Shown: positions 18,040 through 27,440, counted from the stretch's first letter. The stretch is 64,000 bases of DNA from Neisseria chenwenguii (GCF_002216145.1 NZ_CP022278.1:1488001-1552000); one strand, 5' to 3'. Notes: generated from the letters alone by a model not told the origin. Translations and numbers: made by a program.

Positions 18040-19083
18040 ATGAACCGACTCTATCAAACCGATGATGTAAAAATCAAAGCCGTAACCGAGCTTCTTCCAC
18101 CGATTGCCCATTTGTACGAACTGCCAATCAGTGACGAAGCCGCCGAGCTTGTCCACCAAACCCGCAAAGAAATCGCCGATTTGGTACACGGCAGGGACAA
18201 CCGCCTGCTGGTTATCATCGGCCCGTGTTCCATCCACGACCCGAAAGCCGCGCTGGAATACGCCGAGCGCCTGCTGCCTCTGCGCAAAAAATACGGAAAA
18301 GAGCTGCTGATTGTGATGCGCGTTTATTTCGAGAAACCGCGCACCACCGTCGGCTGGAAAGGTCTGATTAACGACCCGCATCTTGACGGCTCGTTCGACA
18401 TCAACTTCGGCCTGCGTCAAGCCCGCCGTCTGCTGCTGACGCTGAACAACATGGGCATGCCCGCGTCCACCGAGTTTCTCGACATGATTACCCCGCAGTA
18501 TTACGCCGACCTGATTTCATGGGGCGCAATCGGCGCGCGCACGACCGAAAGCCAGGTTCACCGCGAGCTGGCCAGCGGTTTGTCCTGCCCGGTCGGCTTT
18601 AAAAACGGTACCGACGGTAACTTTAAAATCGCCATCGACGCCATCGGTGCCGCCAGCCATCCGCACCATTTCCTTTCCGTGACCAAAAGCGGCCATTCCG
18701 CCATTGTCCATACCAGTGGCAATCCCGATTGCCATATGATTCTGCGCGGCGGCAAAGAGCCGAATTACAGCACGGAACACGTTAAAGCAGCGTCCGAACA
18801 GCTTGAAAAAGCCAGCCTGACGCCGAAAGTCATGGTTGATTTCAGCCACGCTAACAGCCGCAAAGATTTCAGACGGCAGATGGAAGTGGCCGAAGATGTT
18901 GCCGCACAAATCAAAAACGGCGAAAACAACATCATGGGCGTAATGGTAGAAAGCCATTTGGTCGAAGGCCGTCAAGACAAACCCGAAACCTACGGCCAAA
19001 GTATTACCGACGCCTGCATCGGCTGGGAAACCACTGAAACCATGCTCGAGCTTTTAGCCGAAGCCAACCGCGTGCGTGTCTAA
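18040..19083 (+). CDS. aroG: 3-deoxy-7-phosphoheptulonate synthase (DAHP synthase, class I)
   Basis: It condenses PEP and erythrose 4-phosphate, the entry step of aromatic amino acid synthesis. From ATG 18040 the product is 347 residues. The class I alpha-type sequence includes IIGPCSIHDP, MRVYFEKPRTTVGWKG, GARTTESQVHRELASGLSCP, VGFKNGTDG and DFSHANS. Feedback control by an aromatic amino acid is a family expectation. The frame is open upstream to 17980, but the conserved sequence starts at MNRLYQTDD. A DUS is translated in frame as DFRRQ. Confidence 0.95.
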   Translation: MNRLYQTDDVKIKAVTELLPPIAHLYELPISDEAAELVHQTRKEIADLVHGRDNRLLVIIGPCSIHDPKAALEYAERLLPLRKKYGKELLIVMRVYFEKPRTTVGWKGLINDPHLDGSFDINFGLRQARRLLLTLNNMGMPASTEFLDMITPQYYADLISWGAIGARTTESQVHRELASGLSCPVGFKNGTDGNFKIAIDAIGAASHPHHFLSVTKSGHSAIVHTSGNPDCHMILRGGKEPNYSTEHVKAASEQLEKASLTPKVMVDFSHANSRKDFRRQMEVAEDVAAQIKNGENNIMGVMVESHLVEGRQDKPETYGQSITDACIGWETTETMLELLAEANRVRV

Positions 19084-19096
19084 GATTGAGATGAGC

Positions 19097-19129
19097 AAAG
19101 GCCGTCTGAAATTTCAGACGGCCTTTTTT
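19097..19129 (+). terminator. Inverted DUS terminator after aroG
   Basis: AAAGGCCGTCTGAAA is joined to its reverse complement and followed by TTTTTT, a textbook intrinsic terminator 13 bases after the aroG stop. Confidence 0.8.
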
Positions 19130-19251
19130 GGTTCAGATTTCCAGACGGCCTGATTTATAGTTAATCCCCCCGATTTGGGTACCGCTTCAAAGCAAATCGG
19201 TCGTATGGAGCCGTAGGGCCGGGTTATCCAAAAGTGTTCTTCAAATCAGGT

Positions 19252-21276
19252 TTATTTACTATAACGACCCGCTTTCAAAACCCGTTTTGCAAACCACACC
19301 GCGCCGGTAATGAAAAACGCCAAGCCCAGCCATTTGGCGGCGGTGTCCCAGTTTTCCAAATTCAGGGCGAGCGGGGCGTCGGAACCGCCGTTGGTTACGG
19401 AAAGGGCGATGATGAAGGCCATCACTACGCCGACGAGGCTTTCTCCGACAATCAGGCCGGCGGAAAACAGCGTGCCGATGCGGTCGGCGTTTTTCAGACG
19501 GCCTTCGCGGTTTTGCGGGTTGTGGCTGATGAGGTGTTTGACTACGGTGGCCAAAACCGCGCCGACGACAATCGGCATGTTTACGGACGGCGGCAGGTAG
19601 ATGCCCATGCCGACGGCAAGTACGGGCAGGCTGAGTTTGGCGCCGGAAGATTTTTTCAATACGAAGTCCACGATAATCAGCGCAACGCCGATGGCGATGC
19701 CGATAAAGATGTAGTCCCATTGCAGGTTGTGGTCGAAAATGCCGCTGGCGATGGTGGTCATCAGCGTGGCCTGTGGCGCGGCGAGCGCTTGGGATGCGTC
19801 CATGTTTTCGCGCGGCATCGCGCCGGTGAAGCCGTAGGCTTGGTAGAGCAGCTCAAGAACGGGCGAAATCACCAGCGCGCCGACGATACAGCCGATAATC
19901 AGCGCGACCTGCTGCCGCCACGGCGTGGCTTTGACCAGATAGCCTGTTTTCAAATCCTGCAGGTTGTCGTTGGAAATCGAGGCGACCGAAATCACCGCCG
20001 AACCGCTGAATAACGTCAGCGCCAGCAGGAATTTGCGGTTGGCTTCGTCGGCAAACAGGCCGGAAGATTCGCCAACCAGCAGCAATACCAGCGAAATCAT
20101 GACAACCGACACAATGCCGATGCCGGAAATCGGGCTAGACGATGAACCGACCAAACCTGCCATATAACCGCAGGCGGCGGCAACGAGAAAACCGATAACC
20201 GAAGCCAGCAGTGTGCAGACAATCACCAACGTCCACGCGATGCCGCCTGAAAGGTGGGAATCGGCAACAAATTGGGAGAAGATTACGCCCAGCACCAGCA
20301 TCATGCCCAGCGTCCACAAAATCATCGCTTTAGGCGACAAATCCTGCGACACGCGTTCGATGTTTTCCTCACCGCCGCCGCCCAGCGCGCGGAACGACAG
20401 GCGTATCCCTTCGGCCATCGGTTTGAGCAGGGTAATCAGCGTCCAAACCGCCGCGATGCCGATGGTGCCCGCGCCGATAAAGCGTACTTTTTCTTTCCAA
20501 AGCTGCATGGCAAACGCCGTCATATCCGCATCGGCAGGCTGCGGAATCACCGACGAAAGATACGGTACCGCGCCGCCCCAAGCGATGAAAATGCCGACCA
20601 GAATCGCGATGCCGCCGGTGAGGCCGACCAGATAGCCAGCCCCCAAAAGTGCCAGCGAAAAGCCCATCGGAATTTGGAAAATGGCCGCGCCGCTCTTAAA
20701 CCAATAGCCTGCGCTGTCGGCCGCGATGCGCAGGCCGTTGGTACAGAAACTGACCACTCCCGCCAGCAAACCGCCGGCCGCAATTTCCCTGATGCCGCTG
20801 CCGCCCTGCCAAGTGCCGGTTTCCTCATGGCTGCCGACTTTCAGGATCTCCGCCGCCGCCACGCCTTCGGGGTAGGGTAGTTCGCTTTTTACCACCATCG
20901 CATAGCGCAGCGGAATGGTGAAAATCACACCCAAAATCCCGCCTGCCATACAGACAAGCGTGGTCTGCCAAAACGGAAAACCGTTCCAATAGCCCGCCAT
21001 CAGGAGGCCGGGCAGCACGAAAATAATGGTCGAAAGCGTACCCGCCGACGAGGCTTGGGTCTGCACCATATTGTTTTCCAAAATATTCGCGCCTTTGAAA
21101 AACTTCAAAACCGCCATCGAAATCACCGCCGCCGGAATCGACGAGGCAAACGTCAGCCCGACTTTCAGGCCGAGATAGACGTTGGATGCGGTAAACACCA
21201 CGGTAATCAGCGCGCCGAGTATCATCCCGCGCAGGGTAAGCTCGCGGTAATCCGCGTAGGGGTCGTGGGGATTCAT
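19252..21276 (-). CDS. OPT family oligopeptide transporter
   Basis: The 674-residue polytopic inner-membrane protein has about 14-16 hydrophobic segments. The N-terminal YADYRELTLRGMILGALITVVF and YLGLKVGLTFASSIPAA are typical of the OPT family, which imports peptides or metal chelates with protons. The start at 21276 follows an AAGGGCAAC ribosome binding site on the minus strand. One DUS lies in frame (NREGRLKNADRIG). It converges on aroG. The substrate cannot be read from sequence. Confidence 0.93.
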   Translation of the reverse strand: MNPHDPYADYRELTLRGMILGALITVVFTASNVYLGLKVGLTFASSIPAAVISMAVLKFFKGANILENNMVQTQASSAGTLSTIIFVLPGLLMAGYWNGFPFWQTTLVCMAGGILGVIFTIPLRYAMVVKSELPYPEGVAAAEILKVGSHEETGTWQGGSGIREIAAGGLLAGVVSFCTNGLRIAADSAGYWFKSGAAIFQIPMGFSLALLGAGYLVGLTGGIAILVGIFIAWGGAVPYLSSVIPQPADADMTAFAMQLWKEKVRFIGAGTIGIAAVWTLITLLKPMAEGIRLSFRALGGGGEENIERVSQDLSPKAMILWTLGMMLVLGVIFSQFVADSHLSGGIAWTLVIVCTLLASVIGFLVAAACGYMAGLVGSSSSPISGIGIVSVVMISLVLLLVGESSGLFADEANRKFLLALTLFSGSAVISVASISNDNLQDLKTGYLVKATPWRQQVALIIGCIVGALVISPVLELLYQAYGFTGAMPRENMDASQALAAPQATLMTTIASGIFDHNLQWDYIFIGIAIGVALIIVDFVLKKSSGAKLSLPVLAVGMGIYLPPSVNMPIVVGAVLATVVKHLISHNPQNREGRLKNADRIGTLFSAGLIVGESLVGVVMAFIIALSVTNGGSDAPLALNLENWDTAAKWLGLAFFITGAVWFAKRVLKAGRYSK

Positions 21277-21508
21277 GCTGTTGCCCTTGTCTTAATCACA
21301 GTCTGCATAGTGTAAGCATGGCAAGAAAATGTCAAGTTTGGTTGAAAAACGAAAATATAATATTCGGGTAAGACGGTTTGAGGCCGTCTGAAAGAATGAA
21401 AATGCTGTTTGGGCAAGAAGTATTTTTTCAGACGGCCTCAAACCGTTGCAAAAATCAGAAACATCCACTTAAAGGCCGTCTGAAACGGTTAATTCCCTAG
21501 CGGGCGTC

Positions 21509-21606
21509 ATTCCCGCGCAGGCGGGAATCCACGGTTAAAAACAGCCAATATCTTGTTTTAACACAGTTTCAGAAAATCAAACGTGGATTCCCGCCTGCGC
21601 GGGAAT
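21509..21606. repeat. Inverted dRS3 repeat pair
   Basis: ATTCCCGCGCAGGCGGGAAT at 21509-21528 and ATTCCCGCCTGCGCGGGAAT at 21587-21606 fit the dRS3 pattern ATTCCC-N8-GGGAAT and are mirror images. They enclose 58 bases. dRS3 units flank neisserial intergenic mosaic repeats and serve as integration sites for filamentous phages; no phage is present here. Confidence 0.85.
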
Positions 21607-21730
21607 GACGTCCGTGAAAATGTTTGCGCTGGGCAGTCGAAGTTCTTGCACTGAGCGTAGTCGAAGTGTCAGACGACCGTTTTATTTTGGGTTTTCTACA
21701 AAGATTCCGGCTTGTAATGTTCGTAAAACC

Positions 21731-21778
21731 AAACAGGCCGTCTGAAAACCTGTTTCAAGATTTTCAGACGGCCTGTTT
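21731..21778 (-). terminator. Inverted DUS terminator after rsmJ
   Basis: AAACAGGCCGTCTGAAAA and its reverse complement form a hairpin about 30 bases past the rsmJ stop, read on the minus strand. Confidence 0.6.
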
Positions 21779-21807
21779 GGCAGATGGCTGTATCGTCGTT
21801 TTCCGAC

Positions 21808-22551
21808 TCAAGCATTTTCGGGCAGATAAACGTCAAAGCGCGTGCTTTTGCCGGAATATTGGTAGGCGGGTTTTTCGCCGTTGAGAAATTCGCCGAGGCG
21901 CGGGCGTTTGACGACGATGCGCTTTTTGGCGACAGCGCGGGCGGTGGCGAGCAGTTCGGCTTCGTACTGCGCGGCGCCGATGAGGTCGTGGAAGTAGGCC
22001 ATTTCTTTTTTGACGGCGGCGGATTTTTGCCTCTCGGGGTACATCGGATCGAGGTAAACCACGTCGGGGCGGCTGTTTTGCGCGGCTAATGCGGGCATGA
22101 TGACACAGGCGTCGCCGAAATGGAGGGAGATGCGCGCGGCGGTTTCGGCGGTGTCGCCGCATTGCAGGGCGCGGTTGAGGCCGTCTGAAAGCAGGCAGGC
22201 GGCGGCGGGATTTTGCTCGAAGGTGTGTACCGTCAGCCCCAGCGAGGCGAGGACGAAGCTGTCGCGCCCCAAGCCGCCGGTGGCGTCCCAAACGGTCGGT
22301 TCGGCGGTATGGTTGACGGCTTTGGCAATCAGTTCGCCGCCGCCTTTGGTGCGCCGGTATTGCGCGGCGCCGCCGGTAAAATCAACGCGCACGCGGCCTT
22401 TTTCGCCGGCTTTGCATAGGCTGATGCCGTCTGAATCCGCCAGCAGGTAACTGCCCGATGCGGGCACTTGGGGCGCGGCGGCAAGACCGAAGGTTTCGGC
22501 GGTTTGGCGCAGGGATTCGGGTGCGGTGTCGGTAAAGTAAATCAGGGTCAT
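21808..22551 (-). CDS. rsmJ: 16S rRNA (guanine-1516-N2)-methyltransferase RsmJ
   Basis: RsmJ makes m2G1516 in 16S rRNA. The 247-residue protein has the family N-terminus, GGELIAKAV, then the SAM-binding WDATGGLGRDSFVLASLG (motif I), EQNPAAACLL (acidic loop) and VYLDPMYPER, the DPPY-like catalytic motif, here DPMYP as usual for the family. KRPR near the C-terminus is also conserved. A DUS is translated as LLSDGLNRA. The start is the ATG at 22551. Confidence 0.93.
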   Translation of the reverse strand: MTLIYFTDTAPESLRQTAETFGLAAAPQVPASGSYLLADSDGISLCKAGEKGRVRVDFTGGAAQYRRTKGGGELIAKAVNHTAEPTVWDATGGLGRDSFVLASLGLTVHTFEQNPAAACLLSDGLNRALQCGDTAETAARISLHFGDACVIMPALAAQNSRPDVVYLDPMYPERQKSAAVKKEMAYFHDLIGAAQYEAELLATARAVAKKRIVVKRPRLGEFLNGEKPAYQYSGKSTRFDVYLPENA

Positions 22552-22742
22552 ATTTTCAGACGGCCTTTGCGGACAATAAATATATTTGATACCAGCCAGA
22601 TTGGCTGCTTCGGGTACGGTTTATGCTGTACGTGGTTGGTCGGGATGGAGGTAACTTTTAAGCCCGCCGCTTTTACTTTGCATGTAAAGTAAAAGCCGGA
22701 TTTTCAGTCTGTTTCGGGATGGAGAATTTCCTTGAGTGTACT

Positions 22743-22786
22743 AAAAAATAAAGAGATGCCGTCTGAAAACAGAAACGGCATCTCTT
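22743..22786 (-). terminator. Terminator of the FimV-like gene
   Basis: On the minus strand AAGAGATGCCGT and its complement (containing a DUS) form a 12 base-pair stem followed by TTTATTTTTT. It lies 19 bases after the stop of the FimV-like gene. Confidence 0.75.
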
Positions 22787-22804
22787 CCATCTTTGCTAAA
22801 AAAC

Positions 22805-25126
22805 TCAAGCGTTGATTTCGTTTAACAGGCTTTTGGCTTTAGCCGAAATGTCCCCCTCGGATTCTTCCAGCAGCTCTTGCAGTGTTTCGCGGGCGGCCTG
22901 AGGATCGCCGATTTCGACATACATTTTCGCCAGCTCGTACTTGGCCTCCAGAGGAGCGGTCATGCCGACGGATTCGGAGATAAAGCCGGCATCGCTGCTG
23001 CCGCTGCTGTCGGCATTGCCGACATCGAGATCGTCCCATTCGATAGTTTCGTCAAGTTGGGCCGTTTGCAGCGGTTGTCCGTCGAATGTGTCGCTGTCGC
23101 TTAGGGCGAAGGTGGATGAGGGTTGCGTGGCGAACGGTTCGCTTTCTGCTTCGAAGGCGGTTTCGGCTTTTTCGATTTCGGCTTCAAGGGAATCTGATGC
23201 GGCGAAAGCAGTGGCCGGCGTTGCGGCTTCGAAGGTTTCGATTGAAACGGCTTCGGGTTCTGCATCTACGGCAGGCGTTTCTACGGCGGCGGGCCCTGCG
23301 TCTGCAAACGGGGTAAATTCCAAAGGCTCGTCGGCAGGTGCGGGCGCTGCTGCTTCGGCTGCTTGGTCGTCGCGGAAGTTCCATGAGCTGTCTTCAACGG
23401 AAGCGGGCGCTTGGGTTTCAGACGGCATTGCGGCGGTTTCTGCTGCTTCGGCTTTTTCGTCAAACAGGGTTGATGCCGTCTGAACCGGAGTGCTTACGGC
23501 ATCGAAACGGGCGTATTGGTTTTCAGGCTCGGGCTCGTAAACGCTTTCGGTCGATTCGACGGTGTCCCAATCAAGGTTGCGGCGTTTTTCGGTTTCTTCG
23601 TCGTGGGTAACGGCGCTGGAAAGGATGTCGCCCTGCGTGGTGTCGAGCGTGTTGAGATCGACGCGGATGTCGTCTTGTTTGCCGGTCGGCTCGGTTCGGA
23701 TGTTGTTGAAGAAGATGTCGTCGTTGAAATCGTCTTCAACGGTCAGGCTGTCGTCTTCTTTTTTGGTTTGCGCAGTTTTTGCGGCGACGGCTGCAGCTGC
23801 GGTCGCGACGGCCATTGTGGCGGCGCCGATGGCTGCGGCTGAAGTGGGTTTACTGTCGGTAAACGCGGAATTTCCGGAGAACGCTGATTCGTGTTCGGCG
23901 GGCATGACGTTGATTTCATCTTCGTCTTCATCAACCAATGTGGCGGACTTAGGCTCGGCGGCAAAGGCTTCGGGCTCGTCTTTTTTGCGGTTGCCCAAGA
24001 TTTTGGACAGGACAAACAGGCCGATCAATGCGCCGCCGCCGATGAGCAGCCAGCGCCACATTCCGCTTTCGGATTGCTCTGCTGCGGGCACGGATGCTGC
24101 TGAGCTCGCTGCCGGAGATGCGGTTACTGCGGTTTCAGACGGCATGGAAGCAGGGGCTTCGGATGCGGCGGCTGCAGGCGCGGATGCTGCTGCGGTTTGC
24201 GCAGGCGCTGAGGCGGCTTGGGTTTGGGCTGCCGGTTGTGTTTTAGAAGCCGTGTTGCCGGTGGATGCTGTCGGTCCGGTTTGGGTTTGAACGGGGGCTT
24301 GCGGCTCGGCTTTGGGTTGTGCTACTGCCTGAGCTTGCGTGGCGGAAGCGCCTGCCGACGGGGTTTGCGCCTGAGCCATGGTTTCGGCAGGGATGCGCAT
24401 GGATGAGGGGCGGCCGGCCAGCCGTTTCAATTCGTTGCCGGTAGGAATATTCAATACTTTGCCTGCCAGCATGAAGTCGGCGTTGTTGTTAACGAAGACT
24501 TTCGGGTTGGCATTGACCAAAGCGTGAATGGTCTGCACAACGGTCATGCCCTGAGGGCGGATTTTGGTGGCAATGCCGATTAGGGTTTCGCCTTCCTGTA
24601 CCAAGTGGCGCTGACCATAAACAATACGGCCCGGCTGCCGTGGTTTTTGCTGCTGGCGGTTTTCTGCCTTGCGGGCATTTTCTGTGCGGGCAGAACGTGT
24701 GTCAGGAGCGGCTGTATCGGTATTGTTGTCGGCTGTGTTTTCAACGCGGGTTGCGCGGCGGGTCGAGCCGTCGGATTTGCCGTTGTAGTCGGCAGGGTCG
24801 ATGATGGCGGTGTATTCGCGCGACTGCGAGCCTACGCCGACTTGGAAAATCAGCACAGGGTCTTGGATGGGTCGGCTGGAACGGATGTTGACGATGGCGT
24901 TGTTGCCGGATTTGCGTACGCTGGTATACAGCCCGTTACCGGATACGGAGGCTTTGCCGCCGTTGAGCAGAGCGCGGGCTTCGTCGCCGGTAACGGTAAT
25001 GCTGCCGGAAAACGGTTCGCCCAGATTCGAACGGACGTTCAAACCGCCCAGACCGGCGGTTGCGCCGAATGATGCGGTTAAGGCGATGGAGGCGGCAATT
25101 AGTTTGATTTTATGGTGGCTTTTCAA
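22805..25126 (-). CDS. FimV/TspA-like LysM inner-membrane protein
   Basis: The 773-residue protein starts at TTG 25126 behind AGGGGAC. A signal peptide ends near TASFGATAGLG. The FimV N-terminal domain follows (LGGLNVRSNLGEPFSGSI). A LysM-type region lies at about 172-228 (HLVQEGETLIGIATKI). Then come an Ala/Pro/Gln-rich stretch, one membrane helix (about 355-378, WRWLLIGGGALIGLFVLSKI), a long acidic cytoplasmic part and a C-terminal FimV helix-turn domain (LAKMYVEIGDPQAARETLQEL). In Neisseria this family is TspA, and in Pseudomonas FimV organises type IV pilus assembly. The gene lies about 4 kb from pilF. Confidence 0.87.
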   Translation of the reverse strand: MKSHHKIKLIAASIALTASFGATAGLGGLNVRSNLGEPFSGSITVTGDEARALLNGGKASVSGNGLYTSVRKSGNNAIVNIRSSRPIQDPVLIFQVGVGSQSREYTAIIDPADYNGKSDGSTRRATRVENTADNNTDTAAPDTRSARTENARKAENRQQQKPRQPGRIVYGQRHLVQEGETLIGIATKIRPQGMTVVQTIHALVNANPKVFVNNNADFMLAGKVLNIPTGNELKRLAGRPSSMRIPAETMAQAQTPSAGASATQAQAVAQPKAEPQAPVQTQTGPTASTGNTASKTQPAAQTQAASAPAQTAAASAPAAAASEAPASMPSETAVTASPAASSAASVPAAEQSESGMWRWLLIGGGALIGLFVLSKILGNRKKDEPEAFAAEPKSATLVDEDEDEINVMPAEHESAFSGNSAFTDSKPTSAAAIGAATMAVATAAAAVAAKTAQTKKEDDSLTVEDDFNDDIFFNNIRTEPTGKQDDIRVDLNTLDTTQGDILSSAVTHDEETEKRRNLDWDTVESTESVYEPEPENQYARFDAVSTPVQTASTLFDEKAEAAETAAMPSETQAPASVEDSSWNFRDDQAAEAAAPAPADEPLEFTPFADAGPAAVETPAVDAEPEAVSIETFEAATPATAFAASDSLEAEIEKAETAFEAESEPFATQPSSTFALSDSDTFDGQPLQTAQLDETIEWDDLDVGNADSSGSSDAGFISESVGMTAPLEAKYELAKMYVEIGDPQAARETLQELLEESEGDISAKAKSLLNEINA

Positions 25127-25433
25127 AATTTGTCCCCTGTGTGAAATTGCATTTATGCTGCAATACTACATGATTAAACTATATATTACGTCATGATATA
25201 TTCTAAACCCCGCGCTGCCAAGCAAACCGATAAATTAAGTTAAAAAGGTGTGGCAAATTGCTGCTTTATCGCCACTAACTGTATTTTTGCGGGCTTGGGG
25301 CGGCGGGAGAGGCTGTCTGAAAACGGGGTGGGCAGACGGCAGGGGAGGGCGCTGGGGCCTGCATGAATGCAGGTGCAAAACTCTGCGCCTGCCTGTATGA
25401 TTGCAGTTTGTTTGTTTTGTTCCGTATTGTGTT
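25127..25433. other. Divergent region between the FimV-like gene and yciB
   Basis: About 300 bases separate two divergent genes. An AT-rich part (25150-25210) probably holds promoters. GGCTGTCTGAAAA at about 25312 is a one-mismatch DUS. No gene is seen. Confidence 0.4.
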
Positions 25434-25967
25434 ATGAAAATTCTTAGCGACCTGCTTGCCGTTATTCTGTTTTTTGCGACTTATACGCTGACTAAAAACA
25501 TGATTTACGCGACGGCCGTGGCTTTGGTCATCGGCGTGCTTCAGGCGGCCTTTACTTATTGGAAACATAAAAAGCTGGATACGATGCAGTGGGTCGGCCT
25601 GGTTTTGATTGTGGTGTTGGGCGGAGCGACGATTCTGCTGAAAGACAAACACTTTATTATGTGGAAGCCGACGGCGCTGTTTTGGATCGGGGCGCTGGTG
25701 CTGCTGGGCAGTCATTTGGCAGGTAAAAACGGTTTGAAAGCGACGATGGGCAAGGAAGTGGAACTGCCGGATGCGGTTTGGACGAAGCTGACTTATGCCT
25801 GGGTGGCGTTTCTGGTTTTTATGGGCATTGCAAATATTGTGGTGTTTCAAAACTTTAGTGAGTCGCAATGGGTGAGCTACAAGCTGTTTGGCTCGACCGG
25901 CTTTATGATTGTGTTTTTTATCGGACAGGGTCTGTATTTGAGCAGACATCTGCCTAAGGAGGATTAA
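25434..25967 (+). CDS. yciB: Inner membrane septation/lipid-carrier protein YciB (IspZ)
   Basis: The 177-residue protein from ATG 25434 has five to six membrane helices. KILSDLLAVILFFATY and KPTALFWIGALVLLGSHL are typical YciB/IspZ sequences. The family affects envelope integrity and septation; the old name intracellular septation protein A rests on Shigella work. A TTG 33 bases upstream is in frame, but the family begins MK. The stop is 2 bases before yciI, and the four-gene order yciB-yciI-bolA-PPIase looks like an operon. Confidence 0.93.
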   Translation: MKILSDLLAVILFFATYTLTKNMIYATAVALVIGVLQAAFTYWKHKKLDTMQWVGLVLIVVLGGATILLKDKHFIMWKPTALFWIGALVLLGSHLAGKNGLKATMGKEVELPDAVWTKLTYAWVAFLVFMGIANIVVFQNFSESQWVSYKLFGSTGFMIVFFIGQGLYLSRHLPKED

Positions 25968-25969
25968 AA

Positions 25970-26260
25970 ATGGAATATTTTATGCTTTTGGCGACGGATG
26001 GCGAGGATGTGCATGAGGCGCGTATGGCCGCCCGTCCGGCGCATTTGAAGCGTTTGGAGGCTTTGCAGGCAGAAGGCCGTCTGATTACGGCGGGGCCGAA
26101 TCCGATGCCGGACAATCCCGAGCGCGTTTCCGGCAGCCTGATTGTGGCGCAGTTTGAATCGCTGGACGCAGCGCAGGCTTGGGCGGAAGCGGATCCTTAT
26201 GTGGACGCGGGCGTTTATGAGGAAGTGTTGATCAAGCCTTTTAAAGCGGTGTTTAAATAA
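25970..26260 (+). CDS. yciI: YciI family protein
   Basis: The 96-residue protein is a YCII-fold (dimeric ferredoxin-like) protein. It has MLLATDGEDVHEARMAARPAHL at the start, the conserved His-Asp pair region, GGPNPMP-like turn, GSLIVAQFESLDAAQAW and DPYVDAGVYEEV. The enzymatic role is not established for most members. Its stop overlaps the bolA start by one base (TAATG). Confidence 0.9.
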   Translation: MEYFMLLATDGEDVHEARMAARPAHLKRLEALQAEGRLITAGPNPMPDNPERVSGSLIVAQFESLDAAQAWAEADPYVDAGVYEEVLIKPFKAVFK

Positions 26261-26529
26261 TGGATATGCGCCAAACGATTGAAGGTCGTCTGAAAACGCT
26301 GTCACCGCAAGTATTTGAGTTTCGCGACGACAGCCATCTTCATGTCGGTCATGCGGGCAATAAAGGCGGCGGGCATTATGCGGTTTTGGTGGTCAGCAAT
26401 TCGTTTGCCGGTGTCGGCCGCGTCGAGCGCCAGCGCATGGTAAAGAATTTGTTGCAGGACTTGTTTTCAGACGGCCTGATACACGCTTTGAGCATCAAGG
26501 CGCTGACGCACGGCGAATATTTTAAATAA
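26260..26529 (+). CDS. BolA family protein
   Basis: The 89-residue protein has the BolA fold: helix 1 with a DUS-derived EGRLKTL, LHVGHAGNKGGGHYAVLVVS with the conserved His and Gly patch, RVERQRMV and HALSIKALT. BolA proteins bind monothiol glutaredoxins and [2Fe-2S] clusters, or act as regulators. It is coupled to yciI by a one-base overlap and is followed 21 bases later by a PPIase. Confidence 0.92.
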   Translation: MDMRQTIEGRLKTLSPQVFEFRDDSHLHVGHAGNKGGGHYAVLVVSNSFAGVGRVERQRMVKNLLQDLFSDGLIHALSIKALTHGEYFK

Positions 26530-26550
26530 TACATTTGTATCGAGGGAATC

Positions 26551-27423
26551 ATGAATAAAACGTATATCACAGCCGCTGTGTCGGCGGCATTGCTTTCGGG
26601 CGGGTTGTTTGCACAGGCTTTAGTTACGGTAAACGGACAGGCGGTGGACAGCAGCGTCATTGATGCCCAAGTCAAGGCCATTCGTGCCGATGATAAAAAT
26701 GTGCAGGATACGTCTGCTTTGCGCCGAAATCTGATTAACCGCTTGGTGCTCGGCACGGTGGTCGGACAAGAAGCGAAACGCTTGAAACTGGATCAGAGTG
26801 CGGAATACAAGAAAACTTTGACTCAGGCGCGTGAGGCGGCGAAAAAAAGCGGTGCGGATAAAAAAGCCGGCTTTCAGGCCGAATGGGGAATGTTTGAAAG
26901 CGATTTGCTTGGACAGGCTTACGCAATTCATATCGCCCGCAGCAATCCTGTTCAGGAAAAAGACGTGAAAACGGCTTATGCGGGTTTCGAGAAATTCTAT
27001 AAAGGCACGCAGGAAGTGCAGCTGGGTGAAATTTCTGCGCGCAGTACCGCTGAGGCGGGTAAGGCTGTTGCTGAATTGGGTACGAAAAAAAGTTTTGCCG
27101 AAGTATTTAAAAAATATTCGGCTGACGAGTCGGCTAAAAAGGCGGGCGGTGTTTGGGGGGACTATGTGCCATTGAAGGATTTGCAACAGTCCGCATCACC
27201 GATTTATGCGGCTGTTAAAGACTTGAAAAAAGGCGGCTATACTGCCAAGCCGCTGCAAAACGGCCGTTTCCACACGATTTTTTATGTGCTTGACCGCCGC
27301 GATATTAAAGTGCCGTCTTATGAACAGGTTAAAAACACCATCAGACGTGATCTCACCGATGCACGGGTGGATGCAGCGGTGCAGTCACTGATGAAAAAAG
27401 CAGTGATTAAATCGGCCAAGTAG
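26551..27423 (+). CDS. Periplasmic parvulin-type peptidylprolyl isomerase
   Basis: The 290-residue protein has a signal peptide (ending near GGLFAQA), a SurA-N-like helical part and a parvulin (PPIC) domain at about 150-260 (VQLGEISARST, KKSFAEVFKKYS, GGVWGDYV). Such proteins assist folding of exported and outer-membrane proteins. Homologues elsewhere are called Cbf2 or PEB4. It is last in the yciB operon and is followed by a strong terminator. Confidence 0.88.
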   Translation: MNKTYITAAVSAALLSGGLFAQALVTVNGQAVDSSVIDAQVKAIRADDKNVQDTSALRRNLINRLVLGTVVGQEAKRLKLDQSAEYKKTLTQAREAAKKSGADKKAGFQAEWGMFESDLLGQAYAIHIARSNPVQEKDVKTAYAGFEKFYKGTQEVQLGEISARSTAEAGKAVAELGTKKSFAEVFKKYSADESAKKAGGVWGDYVPLKDLQQSASPIYAAVKDLKKGGYTAKPLQNGRFHTIFYVLDRRDIKVPSYEQVKNTIRRDLTDARVDAAVQSLMKKAVIKSAK

Positions 27424-27440
27424 TTTTGATGTTGATGAGG

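Larger units (their letters stand above)
21277..21807. other. Repeat-rich region between the OPT transporter and rsmJ
   Basis: The 530 bases carry three inverted or single DUS units (21373-21445, about 21475, 21731-21778), a dRS3 pair (21509-21606) and a short repeat CTGAGCGTAGTCGAAGTGTC at 21651-21670. A near relative of that repeat is at 27497. The first DUS pair has extended arms that begin ACGGTTTGAGGCCGTCTGAA. No gene is seen. Confidence 0.6.

Noticed and set aside
19234..20880. Two long plus-strand open frames (259 and 208 residues).
   Set aside because: They are antisense to the OPT transporter and have no recognisable domain; the composition reflects the opposite strand.
22941..24290. 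Several long Ser/Ala/Arg-rich frames opposite the FimV-like gene.
   Set aside because: They are shadows of a repetitive Ala/Glu-rich coding sequence and have no ribosome binding sites.
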